Assembly: GCF_004352915.1 (NCBI RefSeq)
Contig: NZ_SJSY01000067.1
Span: forward strand, 62,001 to 126,000
Direction: 5' to 3'
Source of the DNA: Flavobacterium zhairuonense
Lineage (GTDB): Bacteria > Bacteroidota > Bacteroidia > Flavobacteriales > Flavobacteriaceae
DNA length: 64,000 nucleotides
Made by a program: the position numbers and the translations under genes. This document shows, one piece after another, positions 55,225-63,335 of this stretch; the first letter of the stretch is position 1, and each line of letters begins with the position of its first letter. Below the pieces are notes generated by a model, which was given only the letters and a program-made list of their open reading frames with translations, did no database searches and had not been told where the DNA came from.

Positions 55225-57125
55225 TATGTTTTTAAAGTGTATTTGTTGTTTGCTAATACGATGATATGGTTGTTTTCTAGAAGTTCTTGAATGACTTCTA
55301 TAACATCATTAGCATCTAGCTTGATTTGATTTTGAATTTCGCGCGAAGTTAAGGCAGTTGCTTTTAATAAGTGAAGAATTTTATCAGCAATCGAATCGGC
55401 CTCTGTGATTTTTCCTTTTTGAGTAATGCAATAAGAACAAACGCCGCAATTCTCATTTGTTTCTTCTCCAAAATAATCCAAAACCAATCTGTTCTTGCAA
55501 GTTTTGTCTTCCTTAATATAATAGAGTACAGATGAAAGCTGATCGCGTTTCAGTTTGTTTTGCTTTTCAAGATATTTTGAAACTCGGTTTATCGTTAAAT
55601 CATCTTCTCTAACTTCATTAAATAGGATTGTTGCATCGTTGTTTTTTGATTTATATTCGATGATTTCCTTTTCTTTTAGTTTCTCTAAAAGTGCGGTAAC
55701 CTGTTCTTCGGTGTGATTTGATTTTTTTGCAATTAGCGAAAGATTCAGTGGTGTTTTCATTTCATGAATTCCCGGATAGGTTCTTAAAATCGCCAAAATG
55801 ATTTCTTCGTCATTCGGATTCAGACTCATGTATCGAATAACTTCTTTTGATTCGATCAAAAACTGCATTGTTACTTTTTCTGAAAATTCTTGAGACATCG
55901 TAATAATTCCCTGCTGATTCAAAAACTGTAGAGCATTGTACGTTTTTAAAGTAGGGAAGTCGTATTTATTGCAAAAATGATTCATTTTAAAAGAATACGA
56001 ATCATCCAAGCCTTCGCCATAAGCAATCTGAAAATAATTGCACAATTTGATGTACATGGTTTTCAGAAACTTTTTGTCTGGCAAAATGTTTATGAATTGT
56101 TGCTCGGTTTGTGTCGCATCTGAATTATTATAAAGCAATACCGAAAATGCTTTTTCGCCGTTTCGTCCCGCTCTTCCAGATTCTTGATAATAGTTTTCCA
56201 GATTTTCTGGCAATTGCGTATGAATAACGGTTTTTACATTGTCTTTATCGATTCCCATTCCAAATGCATTTGTAGCCACAATAACTTGTGCTTGTTCGGA
56301 CATCCACAATTGCATGTTTTTGTCTTTTTCCTGAGCCGAAAGGCCGCCGTGATAATATGTGGCTCGAAAACCTAAAGATTGCAATTGTGTTGAAATGTTC
56401 AAACACGATTTTCTATTGCGTACATATATAATGGAAGGTTGTGGATTTTTCTTTAGAATCTGCTCTACGCGATACAATTTGTCTTCGACTTCAAATACCA
56501 TGTACGCGATATTTTTTCGCTCAAAAGACTGCTGAAAAAGTTGGGTATCTTTTAATCCCAATTCGGTTTTGATATCTTCTACAACTCTTGGAGTCGCAGT
56601 TGCAGTCAAAGCCAAAAACGGAATTTTTGGAAAGAATTTTTTTAGTTCGGAGATTTTTAAATAAGCTGGCCTAAAATCGTGTCCCCATTGCGAAACACAA
56701 TGCGCTTCATCGATGGCAATTAAATTGATAGGAAGATTTTTGATGCGTTCTAAAATCCAATCCGATTGTAAACGCTCTGGCGAAAGATATAAGAATTTAT
56801 AATTCCCGAATTGGCAATTATCTAAAAGATCAATGATTTCTTCGGTATGAATTCCTCCTGTAAGTGCAATGGCTTTAATGTCTCTTTTTTGCAAATTCGC
56901 TACTTGATCTTTCATCAAAGCAATCAAAGGCGAAATTACCAAGCAAATTCCCTCACGCATCATCGCCGGAACCTGAAAACAAATTGATTTTCCGCCACCA
57001 GTTGGCAAAAGCGCAAAAGTATCCTGACCCTCTAAAACCGAATCAATAATTTCTTTTTGCAAAGGTCGGAAACTTTGATGTTTCCAGTATTTTAAAAGAA
57101 TTTCTTGTGCTTCCTGCATGGCCAA
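55224..57125 (-). CDS. recQ: RecQ-family ATP-dependent DNA helicase
   Basis: 3'-5' DNA helicase of 633 residues. The Walker A lysine is K46 in LLPTGGGKSICFQ, the DExH box is DEAHCVSQWGHDFRPAY, and motif VI is QESGRAGRNGE. A zinc site (C-KNRLVLDYFGE, then NCGVCSYC) and a C-terminal winged-helix region follow; a terminal HRDC domain is not evident. Bacteroidota often have more than one RecQ, and this looks like the shorter type. An ATG two codons downstream (57119) is an equally good start. It shares a transcript with fmt. Confidence 0.95.
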   Translation of the reverse strand: MAMQEAQEILLKYWKHQSFRPLQKEIIDSVLEGQDTFALLPTGGGKSICFQVPAMMREGICLVISPLIALMKDQVANLQKRDIKAIALTGGIHTEEIIDLLDNCQFGNYKFLYLSPERLQSDWILERIKNLPINLIAIDEAHCVSQWGHDFRPAYLKISELKKFFPKIPFLALTATATPRVVEDIKTELGLKDTQLFQQSFERKNIAYMVFEVEDKLYRVEQILKKNPQPSIIYVRNRKSCLNISTQLQSLGFRATYYHGGLSAQEKDKNMQLWMSEQAQVIVATNAFGMGIDKDNVKTVIHTQLPENLENYYQESGRAGRNGEKAFSVLLYNNSDATQTEQQFINILPDKKFLKTMYIKLCNYFQIAYGEGLDDSYSFKMNHFCNKYDFPTLKTYNALQFLNQQGIITMSQEFSEKVTMQFLIESKEVIRYMSLNPNDEEIILAILRTYPGIHEMKTPLNLSLIAKKSNHTEEQVTALLEKLKEKEIIEYKSKNNDATILFNEVREDDLTINRVSKYLEKQNKLKRDQLSSVLYYIKEDKTCKNRLVLDYFGEETNENCGVCSYCITQKGKITEADSIADKILHLLKATALTSREIQNQIKLDANDVIEVIQELLENNHIIVLANNKYTLKT

Positions 57126-57183
57126 AGTGTTAAAGTTAAAAATTTAGAAATCAGTTTCTAGTTTTGCAACTTTAAACCCGCCA

Positions 57184-57738
57184 CTAAATTTTATCTAAGA
57201 TATAAAGAATTCTGTTTTCAACCGTATCTTTTGGAACTTCGATCAAATTGTAACCGTACTTTTTATAGGTTTCAATAAGATGATTTTGAATTTCCACTGC
57301 CTGTTCAAAATTTTCATAACGCTCTGTGTCGCTCTGATAAATTTCTTCCCAAGGCGGTAAAATAAAAGTTTTAGAATATTTGTAATCCTCACAAGCTTTC
57401 GTGAAATGCTCTGGATATTCATCGCCAATATAATCCATATAAGCCACAACATCAGGAATTCCTCGGTCAATAAAAACTACATTATCAGGTTCTTGATTAG
57501 CATTTTTAAACTGCTGAATACGACCTTCCAACAACATTTCGCTGAACAATAAAGGCTGTTCCAAAAACAATTGCTCGATGCCTCTTTTTTGGGCTTCGAG
57601 AGTAACTTCTCTAGAAATTTCAGGGTAACAGCAGTAGCCACGAGCTACTAATTCGTTTATCAGCGTAGATTTTCCTGTACCAGGACCGCCAAGGAGAACT
57701 ATGATTTCTTTTTGCACTATTCTAAAAATAAAGGGCAA
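57184..57738 (-). CDS. AAA/NadR-like P-loop ATPase
   Basis: P-loop protein of 184 residues. Walker A is LGGPGTGKST near residues 16-25 and an acidic strand FIDRGIPDVVAYMD follows, as in the AAA_28/NadR-type kinase-like group. PEISREVTLEAQKRG is also typical of that group. A small-molecule kinase or nucleotide-dependent role is likely; the substrate is unknown. The ATG at 57738 gives a plausible start, although a GTG at 57717 would shorten it by seven residues. It lies 58 bp upstream of recQ on the same strand and may belong to that operon. Confidence 0.82.
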   Translation of the reverse strand: MPFIFRIVQKEIIVLLGGPGTGKSTLINELVARGYCCYPEISREVTLEAQKRGIEQLFLEQPLLFSEMLLEGRIQQFKNANQEPDNVVFIDRGIPDVVAYMDYIGDEYPEHFTKACEDYKYSKTFILPPWEEIYQSDTERYENFEQAVEIQNHLIETYKKYGYNLIEVPKDTVENRILYILDKI

Positions 57739-57799
57739 ATTTACCTAAACTTATTCATAATTAAAAAGAATATTTGTCTGAAGCGAAAAATTTGGCATT

Positions 57800-57905
57800 T
57801 TCAGCCGACATGGGTTCCTGCTGTCCGCTTCAATCTTTTGCTTTTTAAAGAAAAAAGCAAAAGGATTTCCACTTCCATCAGGGCTAGAGGATAGGCATGG
57901 TTTTG
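57800..57905. repeat. Palindrome-centred intergenic element
   Basis: Between the ATPase and lipoprotein genes lies a GC-richer block whose centre is a stem: CTTTTGCTTTTT (57835-57846) against AAAAAAGCAAAAG (57851-57863). It is flanked by CTGTCCGCTTCAAT and ATTTCCACTTCCATC. I recall very similar blocks, with ATCCGCT and TTTCCGCT flanks, in many Flavobacteriaceae intergenic spaces, but this was not checked. No gene is supported. Confidence 0.5.
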
Positions 57906-57918
57906 TTTTTGGATTAAT

Positions 57919-58509
57919 TTAAAGTCCTTTAATTTTTGTTCTAAAATAACCTTTCCCAAAATGTTGAATTCGGTTGTTTTTATGATCTGTTTCAATTGAT
58001 TTAAATTCAATGTTTCCATATAAACTATCTCCAACTTTATAGTTTTGTTTGTCTAGTATTAATTTTTGATAAATGAGATTGTAAGTAGATTTGGTTTCAT
58101 CTTCATAAACAACATCGTCGTATGAATAAGCCTCAGTATAGAATTTGTCATTTTTGAGTTTTATTATAAAACCACTGCCGGAATAACCTCCAACATAGCC
58201 AATATCTATTTTTAAAGTGTCCGAAAGAAGGAAGTTAGCCTCACAATTATAATATTTTGAATATTTATCGTTGAGATTTATTCTTTCACCATAATAGTAA
58301 GATACTCCGCTTGATTTTTTTGTAACTGTAGTGTTTTTGCTAAAGTGATTTGGAATATCATTTTGTTTGTCTAATTCCTTGTAGATTTTGTTTCTACTAA
58401 TTTTATTGTCAATGGTTGCTTTATCCCATTTTTCAATAGTTGCAGGTTTTTTACAACTAAAAGTTAGAGCTATGATAATTACAAAAAAGTGTTTTTTTAG
58501 GTAATTCAT
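57919..58509 (-). CDS. Small hypothetical lipoprotein
   Basis: Protein of 196 residues with a lipoprotein signal (MNYLKKHFFVIIIALTFSCKK; predicted lipidated Cys at 19). The mature part has no recognised family; it is rich in Lys, Asp and Tyr and looks beta-structured (SGVSYYYGERINLNDKYSKYY, DIGYVGGYSGSGFIIKL). It is 20 bp downstream of the alpha/beta-hydrolase gene on the same strand, so cotranscription is likely. No function is proposed. Confidence 0.72.
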   Translation of the reverse strand: MNYLKKHFFVIIIALTFSCKKPATIEKWDKATIDNKISRNKIYKELDKQNDIPNHFSKNTTVTKKSSGVSYYYGERINLNDKYSKYYNCEANFLLSDTLKIDIGYVGGYSGSGFIIKLKNDKFYTEAYSYDDVVYEDETKSTYNLIYQKLILDKQNYKVGDSLYGNIEFKSIETDHKNNRIQHFGKGYFRTKIKGL

Positions 58510-58528
58510 GTTTTTGAATTAGAATTAT

Positions 58529-59443
58529 TTACTCACAAAACAAATATTTCCCAGAATCCTTACCTTTTTTATTAGAAGCAATAATCAAATGCGATTGGAA
58601 TCTTTTTCCTTTTAAAACATCATTCACAAAATCTAGCACATATTGTTTTCCGTCATGAAAAAGATAGCCGGAAAATTCATGTCCGCCTCCACAAAAAGTA
58701 ATCAGTTCAACATCTTTATGCAAATCATTCATTTGATTGTAAACGGCATAAGATCCAAAAAGAATCAGCCAACCTGAAGCATTTGTTGGGCAAGAACGAT
58801 GTGAGCCCGCAGCATACGGAACGGTTTCATCGCTGTTTCCGTGCGCCAATAACATCGGAATTGCTTTTTCTTTCGTAATCAAATTAATGTCCTGAATCGC
58901 TCCCGAACCTCCAATTAGACCTTTGTATTTGAAGTTTTCAGGAAGATTGTTTTTGTAAAGATTCATCAATTTATAATCCCAGAAAGTTGCGTGGTAACTA
59001 ATTTCGGCTCCAGCACTAATTCCAGAAATAAAGATTTTTGAAGTATCGAGATTGTATTTGTCGGCATTTTCAATTAAAAAGCCCGTTGCTTGCCACATGT
59101 CACTAACGCCAATTTGAATCGCTTTTATCTTTTCGGTCAAAGTTCCTTTGCAACCAAAATCTTTTCCTTTCATATACAAACTATACGAAATGCTTGCAAC
59201 CGCATAACCATTTTGTGCCATGAACATTGCAAATTCTTTTTCGCTGGTACGTTCTCCTCCAGAAAATCCGCCACCAAAAGCAAACATAATTAATGGAATT
59301 TTTTCGTTAGTTTTTTTCTTTGGCAGATATAAATCTAAATCCAGTTTTAAGGTGTCGTTTTGGAAATAAGTTAAGGTTTTAACTTCTTGTGCTTGGATGT
59401 TGTTGGCTATAAGCGTGATAAAAAGTAAAAGAATATTTTTCAT
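58529..59443 (-). CDS. Exported alpha/beta-hydrolase (esterase-like)
   Basis: Secreted alpha/beta-hydrolase of 304 residues with signal peptide MKNILLLFITLIANNIQAQ. The oxyanion segment is FAFGGGFSGGER, the nucleophile elbow is GISAGAEISY, the Asp lies in HGNSDETVPY and the His in FCGGGHEFSG. This order is that of BD-FAE/acetyl-esterase-like carboxylesterases. Substrate is unknown; short-chain acyl esters are most likely. It is outside the glycan island and is followed by a hypothetical lipoprotein gene. Confidence 0.85.
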   Translation of the reverse strand: MKNILLLFITLIANNIQAQEVKTLTYFQNDTLKLDLDLYLPKKKTNEKIPLIMFAFGGGFSGGERTSEKEFAMFMAQNGYAVASISYSLYMKGKDFGCKGTLTEKIKAIQIGVSDMWQATGFLIENADKYNLDTSKIFISGISAGAEISYHATFWDYKLMNLYKNNLPENFKYKGLIGGSGAIQDINLITKEKAIPMLLAHGNSDETVPYAAGSHRSCPTNASGWLILFGSYAVYNQMNDLHKDVELITFCGGGHEFSGYLFHDGKQYVLDFVNDVLKGKRFQSHLIIASNKKGKDSGKYLFCE

Positions 59444-59460
59444 TGTAATGTTTTTTTAAT

Positions 59461-59521
59461 CTCGCAAAGACGCAGAGTCGCAAAGAAGTTTAAAAACTTT
59501 GCGTCTTCGCGACTTTGCGAG
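59461..59521. repeat. Imperfect 25-bp inverted repeat (CGCAAAG type)
   Basis: Two 25-nt arms (59461-59485 and 59497-59521) share the CTCGCAAAG ends and pair with a few mismatches around an 11-nt loop. It lies between the divergently transcribed esterase and DUF493 genes, so it is not a simple terminator. Confidence 0.6.
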
Positions 59522-59670
59522 TAAATTTTGTAGTAATGCAATCTCAAATATAAGCGTAAAATTTACAATGAAATAATCTTCTAAATCTTTTTTCTCTGCA
59601 CCTTTGTAACTTTGTAACTTTGAACCTTTTTTCGAAAGAAAAAATATAAAAAATCTAAATTCAAAAAGCG

Positions 59671-59678
59671 TATATTTG
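59671..59678 (+). promoter_or_regulatory. -7 promoter element of the DUF493 gene
   Basis: TATATTTG matches the Bacteroidota -7 consensus and lies 20 bp upstream of the ATG. A TTG at -33 is not present. Confidence 0.45.
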
Positions 59679-59697
59679 CGTTTATTTTTAATTACGA

Positions 59698-59994
59698 ATG
59701 GAGAACGATAAAGAAAAAAATACAGCCGAATTTTACGAAAGATTAAAATTAGAGCTTGACAATGCAAATACTTGGCCAGCAGAATATTTGTACAAATTCA
59801 TTGTGCCTTCTGTTGCAGATAATGTGGAGCGTGTCGAAAAGGCTTTTGATAGAATGGGAGCGGTTATTAAAACAACAAAATCAAAAACAGGTAAGTTTAC
59901 CAGCGTTTCTGTAGATGTTACTATGCACAGCTCAGACGATGTGATTAGTAAATACAAGGAAGTTTCTACCATAGAAGGTATAGTTTCATTATAA
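59698..59994 (+). CDS. DUF493 (YbeD-like) family protein
   Basis: Small cytoplasmic protein of 98 residues with the ferredoxin-like fold of DUF493/YbeD: WPAEYLYKFIVPS, NVERVEKAF, and TSVSVDVTMHSSDDVISKYKEVSTIEGIVSL at the end. In some bacteria YbeD has a proposed regulatory role related to ACT domains, but the function is not established. The stop lies 4 bp before the DUF4290 gene, so the two are cotranscribed. A good -7 element precedes it. Confidence 0.87.
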   Translation: MENDKEKNTAEFYERLKLELDNANTWPAEYLYKFIVPSVADNVERVEKAFDRMGAVIKTTKSKTGKFTSVSVDVTMHSSDDVISKYKEVSTIEGIVSL

Positions 59995-59998
59995 ACTT

Positions 59999-60718
59999 AT
60001 GATCGAAAAATATAAAAGAGAAGCCGCAAGCGATGTTGTCTATAATTTAGAATATAATTCTGAAAGACAACGATTAATAATTCCCGAATATGGTCGTCAT
60101 TTACAAAAATTGATCGATCAGGCTACCGCTATTGAAGATGATGAAACGCGCAATAAAGCTGCGAAATACATCATTCAGGTTATGGGAAGCTTAAATCCGC
60201 ATTTGCGTGATGTACCCGATTTTCAGCATAAATTATGGGATCAGCTTTTTATTATGTCTGATTTTAAATTGAATGTTGAGTCGCCATATCCAATTCCGTC
60301 AAGAGATGTTTTGCAGTTAAAACCTGAAACTTTGCAATATCCGCAGAACTTTCCAAAATACAGATTTTATGGAAACAACATCAAATATATGATTGATGTA
60401 GCCAATAAATGGGAAGAAGGCGAAATGAAAAATGCTCTTGTGATGGTTATTGCAAATCACATGAAAAAATCTTTCTTGAGTTGGAATAAAGACACTGTAA
60501 AAGACGATGTGATTTTTGAACATTTGTACGAACTATCAGGAGGAAAAATCAATTTGTTGCACAGCACAGAAGAGCTTTTGAATACAACAGATTTAATGCG
60601 TACCAACAAGCGTGTGTCAAACAAAACAGCTTCTGGAGGGCAGGCAAAAATACAGAACAACAAAAACAATAAAGGAAGTAAACAGAAAAACTTTCAAAAA
60701 AACAATAATCAAAAATAG
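59999..60718 (+). CDS. DUF4290 family protein
   Basis: Protein of 239 residues of the Bacteroidota-specific DUF4290 family, seen here in LEYNSERQRLIIPEYGRHLQK, VMGSLNPHLRDVPDFQHKLWDQLF and PIPSRDVLQLKPETLQYP. The last 40 residues are a low-complexity, Lys/Asn/Gln-rich tail (NNKGSKQKNFQKNNNQK), probably disordered. Function is unknown. It lies 4 bp after DUF493 and about 100 bp before murA, with CTTAG-type repeats in that gap. The conserved neighbourhood with murA suggests, but does not show, a role related to the envelope. Confidence 0.88.
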   Translation: MIEKYKREAASDVVYNLEYNSERQRLIIPEYGRHLQKLIDQATAIEDDETRNKAAKYIIQVMGSLNPHLRDVPDFQHKLWDQLFIMSDFKLNVESPYPIPSRDVLQLKPETLQYPQNFPKYRFYGNNIKYMIDVANKWEEGEMKNALVMVIANHMKKSFLSWNKDTVKDDVIFEHLYELSGGKINLLHSTEELLNTTDLMRTNKRVSNKTASGGQAKIQNNKNNKGSKQKNFQKNNNQK

Positions 60719-60720
60719 AA

Positions 60721-60800
60721 AAGCTACTAAGATGCTAAGCTACTAAGACACTAAGTTTTTTTTACTTAGAATCTTAGAATCTCAGAAACTTAGAAACTTT
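60721..60800. repeat. CTAAG/CTTAG inverted-repeat block upstream of murA
   Basis: Multiple CTAAG units (60725-60755) face CTTAG units (60765-60798) around a T tract, giving an extended imperfect hairpin. A similar block frames the spacer at 63,105-63,335. Confidence 0.6.
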
Positions 60801-60820
60801 GAAGAACCTAAAAAGAATCT

Positions 60821-62134
60821 ATGGGAATTTTTAAAATCGAAGGAGGAACTCCTTTAAAAGGAGAAATCACTCCGCAAGGAGCAAAAAATGAGGCATTACA
60901 AATTTTATGTGCCGTGCTTCTAACAGGAGAGAAAGTAAAAATTAATAACATTCCTGATATTATAGACATCAATAAATTAATCACTTTGTTGGGTAATTTA
61001 GGGGTGAAAATTCAACGCAATGAACCAGGTTCAATCACTTTTCAGGCTGATGAGGTTAATGTTGGATATTTAGAAACAGAAGCTTTCAAAAAAGAAGGTG
61101 GAGCGCTTCGTGGTTCTATTATGATTGTTGGACCGCTTTTGGCCCGTTTCGGAAAAGGATATATTCCAAAACCAGGAGGTGATAAAATTGGTCGTCGTAG
61201 ATTAGATACGCACTTTGAAGGTTTCATCAACCTTGGAGCAAAATTCAGATATAACAGAGAAGATCACTTTTACGGAGTAGAAACTCCTGAAGAAGGTCTT
61301 AAAGGAACAGATATGCTTTTGGATGAGGCTTCTGTAACTGGAACTGCAAACATTGTAATGGCTGCCGTTTTAGCAAAAGGAACAACTACAGTTTATAACG
61401 CAGCTTGTGAGCCATACTTACAACAATTGTGTAAAATGCTGAACTCTATGGGAGCTAAGATTACAGGAGTTGGCTCTAACTTATTGACTATTGAAGGTGT
61501 TGAAAGTCTTGGTGGATGTGAGCATAGAATTCTTCCTGATATGATCGAAATCGGTTCTTGGATTGGTCTTGCGGCTATGACAAAAAGCGAAATCACTATC
61601 AAAAATGTAAGCTGGGAAAACTTAGGTTTGATTCCGAATACGTTTAGAAAGCTTGGAATTACGGTTGAGAAACGCAATGATGATATTTATATTCCTGCTC
61701 ACAAAGATGGATATGAAGTAAAAACGGATATCGATGGTTCTATCTTAACAATTGCTGATGCGCCATGGCCAGGATTTACACCTGATTTATTAAGCATCGT
61801 TTTAGTTGTGGCAACACAAGCAAAAGGAGATGTTTTAATTCACCAAAAAATGTTCGAAAGCCGTTTATTCTTCGTGGATAAATTAATTGACATGGGAGCA
61901 AAAATTATGTTATGTGATCCCCACAGAGCTGTAGTTATGGGACATAATTTTGAATCTCAATTGAAAGCAACTACAATGTCTTCTCCTGATATTCGTGCAG
62001 GGATTTCATTGTTGATCGCTGCGCTTTCTGCAAAAGGAACAAGTACAATTCAAAATATTGAGCAAATCGACCGTGGATATGAGCGTATCGACGAGCGTTT
62101 AAGAGCAATTGGCGCAAAAATCGTAAGAGCATAA
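60821..62134 (+). CDS. murA: UDP-N-acetylglucosamine 1-carboxyvinyltransferase with Asp at the Cys115 position
   Basis: First committed enzyme of peptidoglycan synthesis, adding enolpyruvate from PEP to UDP-GlcNAc. The 437-residue protein has all family landmarks: GAKNEALQIL with the Lys, RGSIMIVGPLLARFGKG, and the active loop PGGDKIGRRRLDTH. In that loop D121 (GAT at 61181-61183) stands where E. coli has Cys115, the residue alkylated by fosfomycin. Asp is known at this site in naturally fosfomycin-tolerant MurA enzymes such as those of Mycobacterium tuberculosis and Chlamydia. The rest appears intact. It follows DUF4290 on the same strand. Confidence 0.96.
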   Translation: MGIFKIEGGTPLKGEITPQGAKNEALQILCAVLLTGEKVKINNIPDIIDINKLITLLGNLGVKIQRNEPGSITFQADEVNVGYLETEAFKKEGGALRGSIMIVGPLLARFGKGYIPKPGGDKIGRRRLDTHFEGFINLGAKFRYNREDHFYGVETPEEGLKGTDMLLDEASVTGTANIVMAAVLAKGTTTVYNAACEPYLQQLCKMLNSMGAKITGVGSNLLTIEGVESLGGCEHRILPDMIEIGSWIGLAAMTKSEITIKNVSWENLGLIPNTFRKLGITVEKRNDDIYIPAHKDGYEVKTDIDGSILTIADAPWPGFTPDLLSIVLVVATQAKGDVLIHQKMFESRLFFVDKLIDMGAKIMLCDPHRAVVMGHNFESQLKATTMSSPDIRAGISLLIAALSAKGTSTIQNIEQIDRGYERIDERLRAIGAKIVRA

Positions 62135-62148
62135 AAAAGTTATAGCCA

Positions 62149-62197
62149 CGAATTACACGAATCGTATTTTTTTTCAAAATTAAATTCGTGTAATTCG
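62149..62197. repeat. Inverted repeat after murA
   Basis: CGAATTACACGAAT (62149-62162) and ATTCGTGTAATTCG (62184-62197) are exact inverse complements with a T-rich 21-nt loop. It may serve as the murA terminator, but it also resembles a dispersed repeat. Confidence 0.6.
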
Positions 62198-62222
62198 AGG
62201 CGAAAAAAATAAAAGTCGTTAA

Positions 62223-63101
62223 ATGACAAACGAACAAAAAGCTGTAAAAGCTACTATATTTAGTATAGCTGGAAATACCTGCTTAGCCTTGATAAAAGGT
62301 TTAGCAGGTTTTTTTGGCAATTCATACGCCTTAATTGCTGATGCAATTGAGTCAACGACGGATATATTTTCATCTTTTTTGGTGTTGTTCGGAATCAAAT
62401 ATTCGAATAAACCGGCAGATGAAAACCATCCTTACGGTCACGGCCGTGCAGAACCTTTGATTACCTTTTTGGTTGTTGGGTTTTTAATTACTTCAGCAAC
62501 GATTATTGGTTATGAAAGCATTTCCAATATTGGGACTTCACATGATTTGCCAAAATCTTGGACATTATATGTACTTGGCGCAATAATTATCTGGAAAGAA
62601 TATTCTTTTCGATTGGTAATGAAAAGAAGCAGGCAGACAAATAGTTCGTCTTTAGCGGCCGATGCTTGGCACCATCGAAGCGATGCAATTACTTCTGTTG
62701 CAGCTTTCATCGGAATTTCGATTGCGCTTATAATGGGAAAAGGTTATGAATCTGCAGATGATTGGGCGGCACTTTTTGCAGCATTTTTTATTTTGTACAA
62801 CAGTTATAAAATTTTCAGACCTGCGCTAGGCGAAATCATGGACGAAAATCTTCATGAAGACTTAGTCGAAGAAATTCGTGTAAAAGCCCTATTGGTTCCG
62901 GGAATCCTTGGAACGGAAAAATGTTTTATTCGTAAAGCCGGAATGCGTTATCACGTAGATCTACATGCCATTGTTTCTGCAAAAATTTCAGTAAAAGAAG
63001 GGCACGATCTTTCGCATAAACTTCAAGATACTTTAAAAGAGGAAATTCCAGAATTAGGAAATGTTTTGATTCATATTGAACCAGATGATTATCACTCTTA
63101 A
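62223..63101 (+). CDS. Cation diffusion facilitator (CDF) metal exporter
   Basis: Inner-membrane metal/proton antiporter of 292 residues with about six hydrophobic helices in the first 200 residues. The metal sites of the family are visible: ALIADAIESTTD in helix 2 and ADAWHHRSDAITS in helix 5; HPYGHGRAE is the conserved cytoplasmic loop. A C-terminal cytoplasmic domain (about 205-292) has VDLHAIVS and VLIHIEPDD. Zn, Fe, Mn or Co are possible ions; the D/H arrangement in helix 2 and 5 suits Zn or Fe. It follows murA by about 90 bp but is probably a separate unit because of the intervening inverted repeat. Confidence 0.93.
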   Translation: MTNEQKAVKATIFSIAGNTCLALIKGLAGFFGNSYALIADAIESTTDIFSSFLVLFGIKYSNKPADENHPYGHGRAEPLITFLVVGFLITSATIIGYESISNIGTSHDLPKSWTLYVLGAIIIWKEYSFRLVMKRSRQTNSSSLAADAWHHRSDAITSVAAFIGISIALIMGKGYESADDWAALFAAFFILYNSYKIFRPALGEIMDENLHEDLVEEIRVKALLVPGILGTEKCFIRKAGMRYHVDLHAIVSAKISVKEGHDLSHKLQDTLKEEIPELGNVLIHIEPDDYHS

Positions 63102-63104
63102 AGA

Positions 63105-63335
63105 GGCTAAGATTCTGAGGTACTAAGATACTAAGTTTTCTCTTTTAGAGCGAATATGAATTTTGTCAAGCTGAGCGAAGTCGAAGCTTACTAAAAAAGA
63201 ATCAAATTTTAAAAATATAAAATCCGCTTATTTGCTGTTTAATTCATAGAGAATTGGCAAATAAGCGGATTTTTTTTCGAATCTACAGGAAGGAAAAAAC
63301 TTAGGATCTTAGTGTCTTAGCAACTTAGAATCTTA
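63105..63335. repeat. CTAAG/CTTAG repeats framing the spacer after the CDF gene
   Basis: The spacer starts with CTAAGAT/ACTAAG units (63107-63137) and ends with CTTAG units (63299-63331). Between them are a copy of a CAAGCTGAGCGAAGTCGAAGC-like unit (63158-63178) and the terminator at 63221. Confidence 0.55.
63221..63277 (+). terminator. Rho-independent terminator after the CDF gene
   Basis: AATCCGCTTATTTGC (63221-63235) and GCAAATAAGCGGATT (63257-63271) pair perfectly around a 21-nt loop and are followed by a T run. Confidence 0.85.

Noticed and set aside
59456-59767. 103-codon leftward frame across the CGCAAAG repeat
   Set aside because: It is built from the inverted repeat and overlaps the start of DUF493; no protein-like features.
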